DNA of 64,000 bases from Magicicada septendecula. Its lineage: Eukaryota; Arthropoda; Insecta; Hemiptera; Cicadidae. The notes under the pieces were generated by a model that saw only the letters and a program-made list of their open reading frames with translations, did no database searches and was not told where the DNA came from. Numbering within the stretch: position 1 is the stretch's first letter; every line of letters begins with the position of its first letter. Positions 1-12,452 of the stretch are shown in pieces. The position numbers and the translations under genes are program-made. The stretch is taken from the NCBI GenBank assembly GCA_034769895.1, contig CM068369.1, positions 427,825,479 to 427,889,478 of the forward strand, given 5' to 3'.

Positions 1-1674
1 TTGGATCCTATTGGGTCTAGTTACTGATATTTTGTTTTTGGCTCATGGCATTTTCCTTCTTCATTTTGTATTTAATGTTGATATATTAGTATTCTCTTCT
101 TCATCGTTGGATTTTTTATTAATATATTTGTAGATACACACTTATATACACTTAGGTTTATTTATCTAGACATACTTCCATGTTTTCTCTCATACTTGAC
201 GTTACATTAGTCTACATTATGTAACTACCATATTTTTGGTACTGTTACATATGCCTTCCTATAAGAATTGATTAATTCTGAATTATTATAATATATTTTT
301 CATTGAAGAATTTATCAATTGTTGTACATTCCATGTTGATTTACATGTTTTTTCCATATATCCCTTCACTTTCTTCTATTTGAATCGTATTTATATCTTC
401 TCTATGTAATCATCTCCCTTGTTTATTTAGTTCCCTAATTCCCTAACATAAGTTTAGCTGGGGCAGTTTAGAGCGGCTCACTTTGGCTATTCAACTCTAC
501 TGGCCATACTAACTTCAATAAATATGGAGGCAAATCATCTCCTTCAATAATAATAAATGATTGCTGGCATTACTCTTCAGTCAATTCATCTCAAATCATC
601 AAAATAATAATAGTGGTCGTTCTTCCGACAAATAATAAATATCCTTGGGATTAATTCACACATCTGCGGTTTATACATTGTTATTCTCTCTTTTCTTGAT
701 TCAACTTAACTATATTCTTCACATATTATAGGGATAGTTTGTTTTACACTTCCTCACTGGTATACTCTCATGATTATCTTCGTTAGTATATTATTTTTCA
801 TTCTTCATTATCATTGATTAATCTCTTCATTTTGTTGTCACTTTGAATGTCGTCTCGTCATATTCTTCATCTCAGGTTCCATTCTTCTAGATATAATTCA
901 TAAGTACATTTGTTTTTCTTCTTCTTCGTGGTTTTCATTTGGTATTTATATTCCATGTGGCATTGGCTTTTTCTCTAGTAACATACACTATAAACAATGT
1001 GGTTGTGTGTGGTGGTTTGTCTACATTAATACATTTCTTTGGTTTCATTTTTCCAACTTCTCATTTGCTCCTTCTCCTTTCTTCAATAGTACGGGTGAGG
1101 TGTTCTTTTTACTTGTTGACTAGGCTCTTGGAAATCTATTTGTGCCAAAGATGTTGTTTGTCGGCCTCGTATATTATTCTTTATTCTAGTACGGGTAAGA
1201 TGTTAAAATTACTGGTTGACGTGGCTCTTGGAATTATTGATGCCAAAGATGTTGTTTGTCGGCCTCGTATATTATTCTTTATTCTAGTACGTTATTATTA
1301 ATAAATACAATGTTCTGAATCCTTTACATTAATTCTCTTGGAGTATGTTTTCTCACATTATAAAATTACAATATATTCAATGTTCAATACATAATTATAC
1401 AGTTACTTCTCATTTAATATACACACATAATAGTTTTCATAATAGTAACACATCCTTTTTTCTTTAGTCAACATCTATTTTTATAATCATATTTTCATTT
1501 TTCACTTTTAAATAACAATAATCTTCATAGCCACATTTCATTTTTCATCTTGATATTGTCAATAGTTATAATCATATTTATACCTTCATTTTTCATAACA
1601 AATATTTTCATCCTTTACATTATCAATAATAAAATAATCCTTATCGCTATCTTTTCACTTTTTGGTCCCATAAT
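1..1674. other. AT-rich region beyond the Gypsy Pol stop codon
   Basis: This stretch is T-rich on the plus strand and lies downstream of the stop codon of the minus-strand Gypsy Pol fragment, so it may be the 3' untranslated part of that element. I see no LTR start, polypurine tract or coding segment in it. Positions 939-1301 are open on the plus strand, but the translation is hydrophobic, unlike any family I know, and partly made by the tandem duplication at 1088-1287. Confidence 0.4.
1088..1287. repeat. Tandem duplication, two units of about 100 bp
   Basis: Two adjacent units begin with TAGTACGGGT(A/G)AG at 1088 and 1188. Both contain GCCAAAGATGTTGTTTGTCG followed by the same GTATATTATTCTTTATTC segment. 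A third start (TAGTACG) follows at about 1285. The units differ by several substitutions, so the duplication is not very recent. Confidence 0.8.
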
Positions 1675-3135
1675 TTAATTTTCAATATATTTTTTCATTG
1701 AAGTTTGATTATAGGTACCTTTTATCTTCTTTGTAATAGGGTTCTGCAATTCATATGTGTTGTTTAGATTGTTTTTAGTCACAGTATATGGTCCGGTATA
1801 TAGCAGTAGCAGCTTCTTTGCAATGCCCTCAATAGTACTAGGGAGCTCTCGATTTTTGATAAGCACTTGGTCTCCCACTTCATATTTGATAATTTTGGGT
1901 TGCAACTTTTTGTACTTGAGCCTCAATTTATTCGCTCTCTCAACTGCATTATTATAGAATCGGGTTTTGTTAAATTTGACCTCGGCACTGATTGGAAAAT
2001 TAATTATCTCTGTGATCTCCCGGGGTGGTCTTTTCTCGTACATAGCCATGTATGGTGTTTCGTCAGTCGATTGATGGTAGGCTAGATTTAGGAAGTCTTC
2101 AGCCGGGGATAAATACTCCTCCCACTTCCTCTGCTGGCTGTGACAGTAGGTTCTTAAAATCCTTCCTACTTCTCTCAACACTCTCTCAGCAGGGTTGCTG
2201 TTGGGGTGATACACCGATGTCTTGTATGTTTTTATTCCCAGATGGATCAGTGTTTCCCGCCACTTTCGTCCTCGGAATTGCGTTCCGTGGTCTGTAATTA
2301 TCATCGATGGTTTACCCACTTCGGGTATATACTTATTTATGACTATCTCCAATATTTTACTGGTCGTCGCTCGATTGAGTGGGTACAGCTTAGTATATTT
2401 GGTGTAGTGATCAAATATTATAATGATATACTTATATAGGTGTCTCCCACCACTCCGTGGAAAAGGTCCACAAATGTCCAAGAAAGTTTTTTCTAGTCTC
2501 GCTGTTGATGTAATTGGTATCATAACTCCTTCTCGCTTCTCATTGCTGCATTTTGCCAGTTGACAAATATTACAACTCTGGACATATTTTCTGACTTTTC
2601 TACTCACGTCCTTGAAATGCACATGCTCCTGCAAAGCCTTTACGACCTTCACTGCGCCCATATGACCATAGCGTATGTGGTAGTCGATGGGCAATTCTTT
2701 TTCTAGGGCTTTTGGGATAACTACCTTCCATCTCTCATCACCTTTATTGTGTTTGGTGAATAACAACTGATTATGAGTACAGTAATAATGGTTTATGTTT
2801 GCATCATTGTTGGCTAGTTTTTGGATAATTAATGATATTTTGGGATCTTGTTGTTGATGATTGGTTATGTCAGATAATATATTAGTGAGTTCAGATTTAC
2901 TCTTCAGTAGGTGGTATACTCTCGCAATGGTTTCCCTCTCTCCTTCAAATGTTTGGGCGTTAATGTTTATCCGGGATAACACGTCTGCAGCTGTGTTGCT
3001 TTTTCCGGGTATGTACTCCCACTGTATGTTGTATTCTTGAAGTGTAAGAGTCCATCTTGTCAGTCTTCCGTGTTGTCTACCAGCGAAGTGGGGAGAAAAA
3101 GTAAAACGCAATTTACAGACTATGAGGGGACGCAA
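1675..3135 (-). pseudogene. Ty3/Gypsy-type Pol fragment (end of RNase H plus integrase)
   Basis: The frame is open for 486 codons and gives the 3' part of a Ty3/Gypsy polyprotein. From about residue 22 it matches the end of RNase H and its linker (RLTRW, then IPGKSNTAADVLSR). It continues into an integrase: an HHCC zinc finger (HIRYGHMG near residue 153, CNICQLAK near 188), then a DDE core with D in LDICGPF, D in ITDHGTQF and E in NPAERVLREVGR, then a basic C-terminal domain ending YNQTSMKKYIEN. In a complete element these domains degrade the RNA template and insert the cDNA. Protease and RT are missing. Homology stops near 3075, so the first ~20 codons are foreign sequence and no native start exists. 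The integrase part shows no stop or frameshift, which suggests fairly recent truncation. It could be the autonomous partner of the LTR elements further right, but that is only a guess. Confidence 0.85.
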
Positions 3136-3189
3136 GTAGACATCTGCTTGGAACCAGTTTCAAAGGCGCAGTAAAAATGGAATTGGCGT

Positions 3190-3999
3190 AACCACACTAG
3201 CTACGACCGCGCAGTCCCAAGCCAACATCAGAACGGCACACACGTACTAATATTGTAGGTAGGCCTACTGAATGTTTTCTTAAATGTTGAAAGTGATAAT
3301 AAACTTTTAAAGTTAAAGGCAATAAAACTATGGAGATATAAATATAGACGGTTGGACAACTTTTTGTCTCTGGTGATTTGAAAGTGAACTGTGAAGTGTT
3401 GTGCAACAACTGGGACCACGTGCCAGATAAGTAACAAAATAATTGGCCAAAATTAATAAAAATTCGATGTACAATTTTTCTATTTTTTATACAAAAGGTA
3501 TTAAACTAAAAAAAAAAATAGATCTCAAAGGGGGGGGGTAAATAGAAAGAAAGAGAGAGAGAAAGAGTATAAAGAAAAAGGGGGAGGGAGTATAAAGTAC
3601 TGATTTGCAAATAAAACTTTTATATATTATAATTTTCCTTTATCTATTAAATTTTGTCTTATTAGCATTTAAAAATTAAAAAGAGATTCAACACATGTTT
3701 AATAAAAGAAAATATGATATTGTCATGAACATGTGTTAGTTAATTAATACGCCATTCTGCCTAATCTCTGTATCGATAAGTTCGTCTATACGGCCCTGGA
3801 GTTTTTCTATTAGGAAATTTTGTGTTATTTAATAATTTGTTTCATTGGGAAGAGTGAAATTGTTTCTGCATTTACTCCTAAAAATGTAGTGGCAGCCCGG
3901 GGACTTTGGGAATCTTCTGAGTAAAGGTAAGTCGTAATAAAATCATAGTAAACGGGGTGTGTCTTCTGTTTTATTTTTGAATTTTATTTCTAACCGTTA
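3190..3999 (+). repeat. LTR-like fragment with a tRNA-Arg-complementary motif
   Basis: The segment has the layout of the other Gypsy-like LTRs of this window: a purine run (about 3530-3600), a block with ACGCC...CCTGGAG (3750-3800), then a primer-site-like TGGCAGCCC at 3890, GGAATCTTCTGA at 3909-3920 and GGTAAGT. The same order occurs at 20.6-20.8, 26.6-26.9 and 30.9-31.1 kb. I could not fix its 5' end or find a target duplication. The right side stops at the Tigger fragment at about 4000. Confidence 0.5.
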
Positions 4000-4000
4000 T

Positions 4001-5072
4001 ATGTTGTATCACAATTAATTTGCATCATACATATTACGTTTATTTTTTGGAGTTTGAATTGACTGCGAGCATTTAGTCTCCACAATATCACTCATACCGC
4101 AAACCCACTACAAAAACGCCGAATGAAAACAAAGTACAGATAAGCGATGTTGTCGCTGTTCAACAGAAAACCACACTGGCAGTTTACCCGGTATTTAGGA
4201 ACATGTTATTCACATCCCCTCTAATCATCCATTGTCTTGCCGCCTACAGAAGGGTGCGAGCACGCGCACGTGCCCATGCAAGTACACTTTTTCTTCCTAT
4301 TCTTAGTTCAGTTTGCTGTCAAAACGTACGGTTGCAGTCATAAATCATAATGCCTGAGTTAATAACAGTCAGGCAAACTGCTGTTGCTTAGGTAGTAAAC
4401 AACTCACAGATAATGATAATGTGATGTATTTTTATATCTTACACTTATTGTTTTTCTAATGGTACCTATAATTCAATTTTCTATTGTATTCTTTTTTATT
4501 TTTTATAGCCTAAAGGTACCACATGTGTAATAAAATTTGTTTATTCACATTCTTAAAACAATTGATTTCGGTCATAGACACAGAGAACAGGATAACTACA
4601 TAACAGGATTTGATAACTACATGGGAACAGGAGTCTATGCAGTATAGCTCGCTTGTCTAATAGTGTACATTAATTAGCTGCTTTAAATTTTTTTGTCACT
4701 ACACAAATTCGTGTTTGTTGGAAACAAGAATCTGGCTTGTTATAATTGACGAATCTGTTTTTGTAAATAGTAGTGTTTTACAATATTGTGACCGCAAATG
4801 TGCTATATATAACCTGATGATGGTTTATGACCGAAGTAGATTGTTTTAAGAATGTGAATACAAAATTTTATTACACATCATATGGTACCTTTAGGCTATA
4901 AAAAATAAAAAAGAATACAATAGAAAACTCATAGATACCAAAAGCGTTCGTCCCGCCAGAAGTCAGGTATAACTTTGAATTTCGTTAGCGCACGAATGCA
5001 AGCCGCAGGCCAAATTAGCGACCATGTTTTTAAGAGAAAAAGTGTGGCTTGTATTCGGAACAATACAGTATT
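4001..5072 (-). mobile_element. Truncated Tigger/pogo copy, interrupted by an insert
   Basis: Positions 4001-4413 and 4928-5072 align closely with about 10655-11190 of the Tigger element at 9718-11348 (shared blocks include GTATCACAATTAATTT and GCCAGAAGTCAGGTATAACT). The two halves are adjacent in that copy but separated by about 510 bp here. Only the promoter-proximal part and the start of the transposase region are present. The terminal repeats are missing on both sides. Confidence 0.8.
4477..4927. mobile_element. Palindromic MITE-like insert with ~103-bp inverted ends
   Basis: The left arm 4477-4579 and right arm 4823-4927 are near-perfect reverse complements (TTTTCTATTGTATTC at the left end, GAATACAATAGAAAA at the right end) around a 240-bp centre with no coding capacity. 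The insert splits the Tigger fragment. The host sequence ACTCAYAGATA occurs on both sides of the interruption (about 4403-4413 and 4927-4937), which suggests a target duplication. The ~60 bp at 4414-4476 is also absent from the other Tigger copy, so the true left border may be 4414. Superfamily not assigned. Confidence 0.65.
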
Positions 5073-5503
5073 AATTTTTCACATAAAAAGTACGTAAGTA
5101 CAACAAGTGTACAACATGCTGTAATATCAAATTTTAAAATAACTAAAAGCTGTCCTGTTCCAACGATTCGTTGACCCAACAATATAACTATGGCATTAAC
5201 CTGTAATCACCTGCAACTTAACAAGTTAAATTTTGAATCATGTATAATTATTAATATAAATAAAAAACAAATCAGATTAATATTTCATTAGTAATCACAC
5301 AAAACCATCCAAACAATATGCACTATCTTTGAATGTCACTTTAACCTTTAAAATTAATCTGTACATCCCTCTTAAAACATCTGAAATTGTTTTATCCTCA
5401 TGTTGCTGCGAGTCTCTTTGGGTCTGTATGATGCCTAAATGGTATGCATACTTCTTTAAATACTTCTAGTCATTTTAAAAATGGTTGCAGTTTTGTGCTC
5501 ATA
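5073..5503. other. Non-coding sequence, nothing recognised
   Basis: AT-rich sequence between the Tigger fragment and the mariner element. I see no coding segment, terminal repeat or RNA gene. Confidence 0.5.
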
Positions 5504-5669
5504 TACGAGGGACATTCAATAATTAAAGAGGCAAATTGATCTAGAGAAAAAACGGTTGCCAAGAAAAATTAGGTACTTTTAGGACTTCATGTTGGCATCC
5601 CTGGGATGATCTCTGAGCAGCTGTTTCATGAAAATTGTTTTGCTTATAACCTCAAAATCTCATTTAACA

Positions 5670-6071
5670 ATGGCAACTCCGCTAGAAGTTTCCACATTAG
5701 TTGAACAACGTTCAGTGATTCGATTTTTACTTTCTGAAGGTGAAAACCCCTCTAATATCTATTCTAGAATGACTAAACAGTATGGTGTAAGTTGCATGAA
5801 TCGCGGAAATTTTTATAAGTGGGTGGATCAGCTCAAAAACAGTCGAACCTCAGTGACAGACGAACAGCGATCTGGACGTCCAAAGGAAGTTTCAACTCCT
5901 GCGCTTGAATCGCGAATAGACAATATGATTCGTGAAGACCGTCGTGTTACAGTTGAACAAATGGCTGAAAATTTGCAAGTAAGTGTTGGTAAAGTTTATA
6001 GCATTATCAGTGACAAGCTTAGGTACCGAAAAACAAGTGCAAGATGGGTTCCAAAAGAGTTAACGCAATAA
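5670..6071 (+). pseudogene. mariner transposase, N-terminal DNA-binding half
   Basis: The ATG at 5670 begins MATPLEVSTLVEQRS, a better start than the in-frame ATG at 5628. About 130 residues follow, with the two helix-turn-helix segments of mariner transposases (FLLSEGENPSNIYSRM; later VTVEQMAENLQVSVGKVY), the linker GRP motif between them, and the conserved SARWVPKELT. These residues bind the element's inverted repeats. The frame then meets a stop at the deletion junction. The catalytic domain is absent from this frame; its C-terminal remnant follows at 6118. Confidence 0.85.
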
Positions 6072-6117
6072 CACAAGGACTCAGAGTGTGCACAGAGCTG
6101 AAGCAACGCTATTGGCT

Positions 6118-6356
6118 GGGAGACACTACCACACCCCCCGTATAGCCCAGACTTGGCACCATCAGATTTCCACCTGTTTGGCCCACTCAAGGAATCGCTA
6201 CGTGGTAAGAAATTCAACAACAACGAAGAAGTCAAAAAGTCTGTGGGAGACTGGTTCAAACGTCAAGATAAAGAATTCTTTGTTGCAGGCATAAAACAGC
6301 TGATTCATCGTTGGGACAAGTGTATTAGTGTTGGGGGGGATTATGTTGAAAAATAG
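6118..6356 (+). pseudogene. mariner transposase, C-terminal remnant
   Basis: This frame resumes with PHPPYSPDLAPSDFHLF, containing the third catalytic aspartate of the DD34D triad. It runs to the typical C-terminus (RWDKCISVGGDYVEK, stop at 6354-6356). Together with 5670-6071 it forms one transposase gene from which the middle is deleted. The first two catalytic aspartates (the ETW and HDNA motifs) lay in the missing part. Confidence 0.85.
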
Positions 6357-6434
6357 GAAAATTGTCATTTTGTAAAAATACACCATTTTTTCTCTAGATC
6401 AGTTTGTCTCTTTGATTATTGAATGTCTCTCGTA

Positions 6435-9400
6435 GTTGTATATACCACTGTTCATTATTAATTTGTAATCATGGGAGAAAAATCATCAATTCTCAAACAG
6501 CAAATCTGGGATGACAGCAACAGACAAGTGGGCTCTGGCTGACAAATTCTACCAGCTTGATTATGATCTGCCCTTCAACCATTAAATAGTGCCCTGATGC
6601 AGCTTAAATTCTGAAATCTGCAAAGCAAATCAGCCTTGAATTGATACAGGCTGGGTCAGACATAGGCACAGAAGTATTCATAGTTTTATGTTGTATATTG
6701 TCAACAGTAGATATTGTCTTCTTACTAGGATACTGAGATCACTGGCTGGGCCCACAATGCGGGGACCTGTGGACTAGGGGGCGCTAACACAAACATTCCC
6801 TTAACTTTTTACAAATGGGTATAAAGCACTGAACTTAAGTAGAACCAAATTCCCAATATGTATTTAAAATCCATTATTTGGTTACCTGCCCAATAGAATG
6901 GTGATTCCAGTTAAGAATGCACAGAGGCCACCAGAATTCGGCCAAGCAAATATTTTCCAAGCTGAAATTGATTAAGGATTATCTGCGTAGCCCATTGTCT
7001 CAAAAAAAGGCTGAACAGGCTTTGTGTACAAAGTGTTGTTAATGAAACTGCTACATAAATTGATAGTAATGAAATAATACATACTTTTGCATCTCACATT
7101 GTAGTAAGATAACGAAAGTCTCCAATGAAAGACAACTGAATTAAAATTACTTGAATTCTGTACTACTACTTTTTTTTAAAACACATATTGAGATATTGTT
7201 ATTTTGTCCTGTAAACGCTTAAACGCTAGAAATCTTCAAATTATATTTTTATCTTACTCTGTTCTAAATGTTTTCATAAAAATACTAAATAACAAATCAA
7301 CATACTATATTAGTTGAAATAAAAGTTATATTTAATTAATTAAGCACACATCATATAAGAAAGAATACATATTCTGTTTACATCATATAATTTTAGTAAT
7401 TGTCACAGCTATAAGGAGGGATTAGTATTCAAGAGGGAACAAAAACATGAATTAAGGGGGGCTGTTATGGGGGGGGGGGCAGAAAGAATTCCTGTGGAGA
7501 GGCCCAGAAAGAAGTTACGCCACTGAAGTACTGTTACTATTATACTTTACTCTATGACTCTGCATTTATTCCATTACCAGATGATGGGATTAGGCTATCT
7601 CAACATTGAATTAAACCCAATTAAGATTTTAAGTTGTTATTTAATACTTGAAAACATTTAGTATATGTTCCTTAAATGTTGTACAAAATGTGTTAATAAA
7701 ATAAGCATGAAAAACAGACATTTAATTAATAAACTAATATGACACCTAGAATGCTGTTCTTCAATACTTACAACAAATATATGTGCTTGTACATGTATGT
7801 GTTCTAAATTACTTTACTACAGCATAAACAAAATCCTTTAAATTATGTTTTGTAATTACAAAAATAGTTTGAAGTTTGTAACGTAATTGAAGCTCTGAAT
7901 TGATTATACAATGCTCACTAACGACTGCTCATCAATACTTGCCACCACTAAATTAGCCTCATTCTGATGTGACCAGGAGTCTCATCTCATGCTCTTAAAA
8001 GATTAAACAAGGAAAGTCAAACACACAATTAGAGATTTGCCCTAATATACACAAATCGCATAACAATATGTTCATACAGACACTGACCTATGAGTTTGCA
8101 AATAAAGTTAGTACTCTCACAACAGTCTATCTAGAAGCAGGCTCTGTAAGAAAATGTCACAGAATTTTACCGACGTGCCAGCTGTTAGTGTCCGTGCATA
8201 TTACATCATTGTGAGAATGCCATTGATTGAATGTCAACAACAAAGATTAACTATCTCACTAAATTTGGCAGAAACAAAAGTGAAACTATGGATATTTTAG
8301 TAAATGTTTATGAGGGATAATTTCATTAAGTAAAATTGGTTTACAAATAGATAAAATATTTTTTGTAAGAGAAGAGAAAGTGTTACTAGTATTTCTGACT
8401 ATGGTCAGGGAAATGAACAATCCGAGCAGGCATGATGAAAAAGTTAGTCAAAGTGTAAGTCTCCCAAATTGTACATGAACATTCTTGACTGACTGTCCGA
8501 AGCCTAGCAGAGCAAGTAAACACTGGCAGAAAAATAATAAAGAAAATCTTGACTGAATGTCTTAACAAAAGTACGGTGAGTATAAAATGGTACCATGACA
8601 GGTCACAGTGAACAAAAGTAGAAAAGAGTTTTACAAGACCTTTTTGAGAGTCAAGATGACATTTTTCTTGATAAATCTTGAGTCTACCAAAATGACCCTG
8701 AAACAATATCATGCTTAGAAAAGTTTTGTCAGTCCAAATCAAGAGCCCAAAAAATATTGCCTTTTTTATACTAACGGAAGTGTTCACTAAGAATTTGTAC
8801 CAACTAGGCACCCCAGTACATCAGGCGTACTGTATGGGAGTATTGAAAAAGAAAAAAATTAGACAAATGTTTTGGTGAAGGGATAATCCCCAATGACTGT
8901 TAGAATACCCACATGTTCAGAAGCTTTGGCTGCTTTTTTTCTTTTTGCAAAGGCAAAGGAAACACTGAAAGGGATACATTTTGAGTAGAACAGGCAATGG
9001 AACTGGTGTATGCCTCCCTACAAGATTGCTTCAAACAGGACCATAGCTTTATTCAGTAGTTTGCAAACCTATTGACACGTACTATATACAAAAAAAAAAA
9101 AAGTATTGTGACTCCTAAAATTCTATGCTTATCCATTAATAAATAATTTAGTGGTTAAAGTAATTTTCAGTATTCTACGTTATTCCATTGAATGGAGTAT
9201 ACCGTATTAAAGTTCCACAATTTTTAGGTAACCTATAAGTTTAACACAAACTAAATCTTTCTTCATTTGTGGAAACAGGTCTTACCGTATACTAGCGAGT
9301 TTAAATGTTTAGAAAAATGAAAGAATATAGCAAACAACTATTGCCATTACTTAAATGAATTAAACGTTGTGAAGAAACTTAATTACATTTTTAAATCTTA

Positions 9401-9717
9401 TTTTAATTTTTCATATTTTGTTAAATAAAAACTGAAATATAATAATTAGTTTGCATTAGACTCACACAATAGTAATGATGTAACAATTACTAAGCAGCAT
9501 TGTTTATTTAATACATGATTTAGTATTACCATTCTTTTTTTTAAGAGGAAAGTGGAAAAATACAGTCCTGTTTCATGTCTTTAATCACAGAACAAGTTTC
9601 AGGTTGCACTTTTGCATATTCAAAAGTGATAAGTGAGCATAGAACATTACATCCTACTTTTAAAGATTATGAGAAGACTTTGATAAAATTTTAGTGGTTC
9701 AAAAGCAATTCTGAGTA
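6435..9717. other. Long non-coding stretch, nothing recognised
   Basis: About 3.3 kb of AT-rich sequence with short homopolymer runs (poly-G near 7470, poly-A near 9090). A 141-codon open frame on the minus strand at 8386-8811 is rich in F, L and I, has no motif I know, and is probably chance or a very old transposon. Because the next Sbf exon is not visible to the left of 12453, this is most likely intron. Confidence 0.45.
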
Positions 9718-11348
9718 CAGTAAACCCTCGATTTATCGGACCTCGGTTTAACAGACAAAAAAAAAAAGGCTTTTGAAATGTATAATGTGCATAAGCTACA
9801 GACTCTCCTGTTCTGGCAATATTGCTTGTTATTGCAGCATTCTTTCGTTCCTTTTCTTCTTGTTTCTTGTTTTGAAACACGCAGATTTTCTCATCTTCAA
9901 TTGTATTTGATGAGAACACTATTCATCAAGAATTCATTTAATTCTTCACGATCCCTGTCTTTGCGTTGTCGTTGACGCAGGCGTCGCACACGTTCAGTGG
10001 AAGACATCACGACGATTAACACTGAATGAACAATATACACTGATATGCATCTTATTTCACTGTGAAATATTCGTCCATCGGCTAATACAGCAAGCATTAC
10101 AGTGGCATGTAATTTTTCATTTCCCGTAATCTTTACTGTTACAGATTTGGTTCCCTTTTGGTCCACCGTAAATATACGTAAATAAAAAATACAGGCCTTT
10201 CATCGGCATTTCCCATGTGTTCAAGTGAATAATTATGCTTCTTGCGTAAATGAATGACAAACCGCTGATACTGTAGGAGTTTTTCTTCGTAGTCACTCGG
10301 TAGTTTTAGCGCTAATGATGTACGTCATTTAAGCGCAAATCCATTTTGCCGCATTATTCGTCTTATACACCCGAGGCTGGCTTTGAAACCGGAGACTTTT
10401 AATTCTTCTGCGATTTCTACAGCTTTTAATTTTAAAACATGTCTAGCGACAGGGAGTCCTTGCCTTCTTAAAAGCGTACGTATTCACAGACGCTGGACTC
10501 TACTACTACAAAATGCCCAACTTGAGGTCCCGCGAATGCTTGTCGCGCAGTATTTGCATTTGAAAGTCGTTCCTTCTGTTTTCTCCATCATTGAATACAG
10601 GATTCATCAATATCGAATTTCCTTGCGGCTTCGCGATAGCATGTTTTTCTACATTTTGTATCACAATTAATTTATAATTCGCATCGTACGGGTTACGTGT
10701 AATTTGATTTGACTGCGTGCCTTTAGTCTCCACAATATCACTCATACCACAAACGCACTACAAAAACGCCGAATGAAAACAAAGTACAGATAAGCGATGT
10801 TGTCACTGTTACAATAGAAAACCACACTGGCAGTTTACCCGTTATTTAGAAACATGTTACTCACACCCCCTCTACTCATCCCTTGTCTTGCTGTCTACAG
10901 AAGGGTGCGAGCACGCGTGCGTGCACAAGCACTTACACTTTATCTTCCTATTCTTTCTTCAGTTTGCTGTTAAAACATTTGGTTGTAGTCATAAATCATA
11001 ACGCCAGAGTTAACTACAGCCAGGCAAACTGCTGTTGCTTAGGCAGTAAACAACTCATAGATACCAAAAGCGTTCGTCCCGCCAGAAGTCAGGTATAACT
11101 TCGAATTTCGTTAGCGTGCGAATGCAAGATGCAGGCCAAATTAGCGACCATGTTTTTAGGAGAAAAAGTGCGGCTTGTATTCGGAACAATACGGTATTTG
11201 CATGATATTAATAGTATTAAAATTTCAAGTGTTATAGGCCTATTTGATTTAAATATATCCTCAAAAAACAAAATTTGCGATTTAACGGACTTTCGATTTT
11301 ACGGACACCCCTCAGCCCCAATTAGTCCGTTAAATCGAGGGTTTACTG
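9718..11348 (-). mobile_element. Tigger/pogo DNA transposon, decayed, with TIRs and TA duplication
   Basis: The left end CAGTAAACCCTCGATTTA and right end TAAATCGAGGGTTTACTG are perfect inverted repeats, flanked by TA at 9716-9717 and 11349-11350. The coding strand is minus. At 1631 bp it is shorter than a complete Tigger (usually above 2 kb). The ends and TA target are diagnostic for pogo/Tigger, and the transposase relics inside agree. Confidence 0.92.
9897..10745 (-). pseudogene. Tigger/pogo transposase relic
   Basis: Three segments in order on the minus strand match Tigger transposases. At 10745-10506 the N-terminus resembles the psq-type DNA-binding helix (YKLIVIQNVEKHAIAK). At about 10335-10185 is the start of the DDE domain (LPSDYEEKLLQYQRFVIHLR, then GNADERPVFF). 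At 10166-10070 is KGTKSVTVKITGNEKLHATV, then LAVLADGR. Frameshifts and stops separate them, the helix-to-DDE linker is shortened, and the rest of the catalytic domain is gone. Family members cut and paste at TA sites. The element at 4001-5072 is a sister copy. Confidence 0.85.
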
Positions 11349-11350
11349 TA

Positions 11351-12452
11351 CTTGAAGAATTAGAAAGTTATGGTTTATTCCAAAGAAAATAATTTTTCCA
11401 AAATCCTTTCAAGAAGTTATTTCAGAAAATATTTTAGTAGTTCTTAAGAGGTTTCTTAATGTTAAAAAAACCTTCACTTCAGGCTAGCTAAATATTTTGG
11501 TCCTGTAGAATACTGGTCACCAAACTGTTGATGGTAACAAACAATATCATACATGTGAATCTTAGCCGATTAGTAAAACGTAGGATATTATGCTAAGTCA
11601 ATCGCCTTGTATCTTCCCACGGTACTTAAATATGGGTCAGTGCCTGCATAACATTAAGCGTTTGCAAAACTTAACATATCTGAACCACTGAAGTCTGATT
11701 TTTGCATAACATATAATGAAATGAATAACGGTGGAGTTTACTGGCTCAGTAGAGTACTAATTCTTTCACGTTTTTCTGAACTGGTGTCTGCTGCACTAGT
11801 GAAGTATTTAAAGAACATAGTTCCTTCCTGAATTTGAAAATTCAGATGCTCTAAAGTGAGCTAAGGTAAACAAAAAGCATGCCAAATTTTATCAGATATT
11901 AATTGTCAATACAGCTTATTAAAGCATCATAAACATTTCAAAAAAGGAGACATCTGTGCACTACATAGATACTAACTCTTACTCTACTGATATAAGGAAA
12001 AAATTGTGAAGTATCTTTTTAAATTGAAAAGTGAATGGTAATAAAGCTGAGAAATTAAAATACTCATATCACATCCCAAACAGTGAGGTTCGTAAAAAGG
12101 TCCGTAACAAACATGGAAGCTACATGTTTCTTTTGGTAGTACAAGATTACAAAACCAAAAGCACAGACTACAATGTTGAAGAAATTAAGTCTCATATTTA
12201 GAAAAACAAGTACGAATTTTACCAGTCTACGGATTGTAGACTGATTGAGAGTCTATGATAAATTTAGCAAAGATGATCTTTTGGCTGGAGAGATAAGCGT
12301 ACAGTCAATTTTCTAAACCCAGAAGTCAAACTCATATGAACAAATCTGTCTATATATGTTCCAAATCAGCATCTGTGGAACATTTATTGTAAAAATAAAA
12401 AGTTAGTTGAAAATTTCAACAAACATTAATCACAAGAAGGCAATATAATTAC
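11351..12452. other. Intron sequence left of the last Sbf exon in view
   Basis: AT-rich sequence between the Tigger element and the splice donor of the Sbf exon at 12453-12634. Apart from the donor (GTAATT on the minus strand at 12452 and below) I see no gene or repeat here. Confidence 0.5.

Larger units (their letters stand above)
5506..6432 (+). mobile_element. mariner-type element, internally deleted, with TIRs and TA sites
   Basis: The element starts CGAGGGACATTCAATAAT and ends with the reverse complement ATTATTGAATGTCTCTCG. It is flanked by TA on both sides (5504-5505, 6433-6434), the usual mariner target. The inverted repeats reach inwards about 45 bp, to the CTCTAGATCA / TGATCTAGAG blocks. 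At 927 bp it is about 350-400 bp shorter than a normal mariner. The loss removed the first two catalytic aspartates, so it cannot move by itself but could be mobilised in trans. Confidence 0.9.

Noticed and set aside
939..1301. 120-codon plus-strand frame in the region next to the Gypsy Pol fragment
   Set aside because: Part of it is made by the tandem duplication at 1088-1287 and no family is recognisable.
8386..8811. 141-codon minus-strand frame
   Set aside because: Hydrophobic, no known motif, no neighbouring splice sites that would join it to Sbf. Probably chance.
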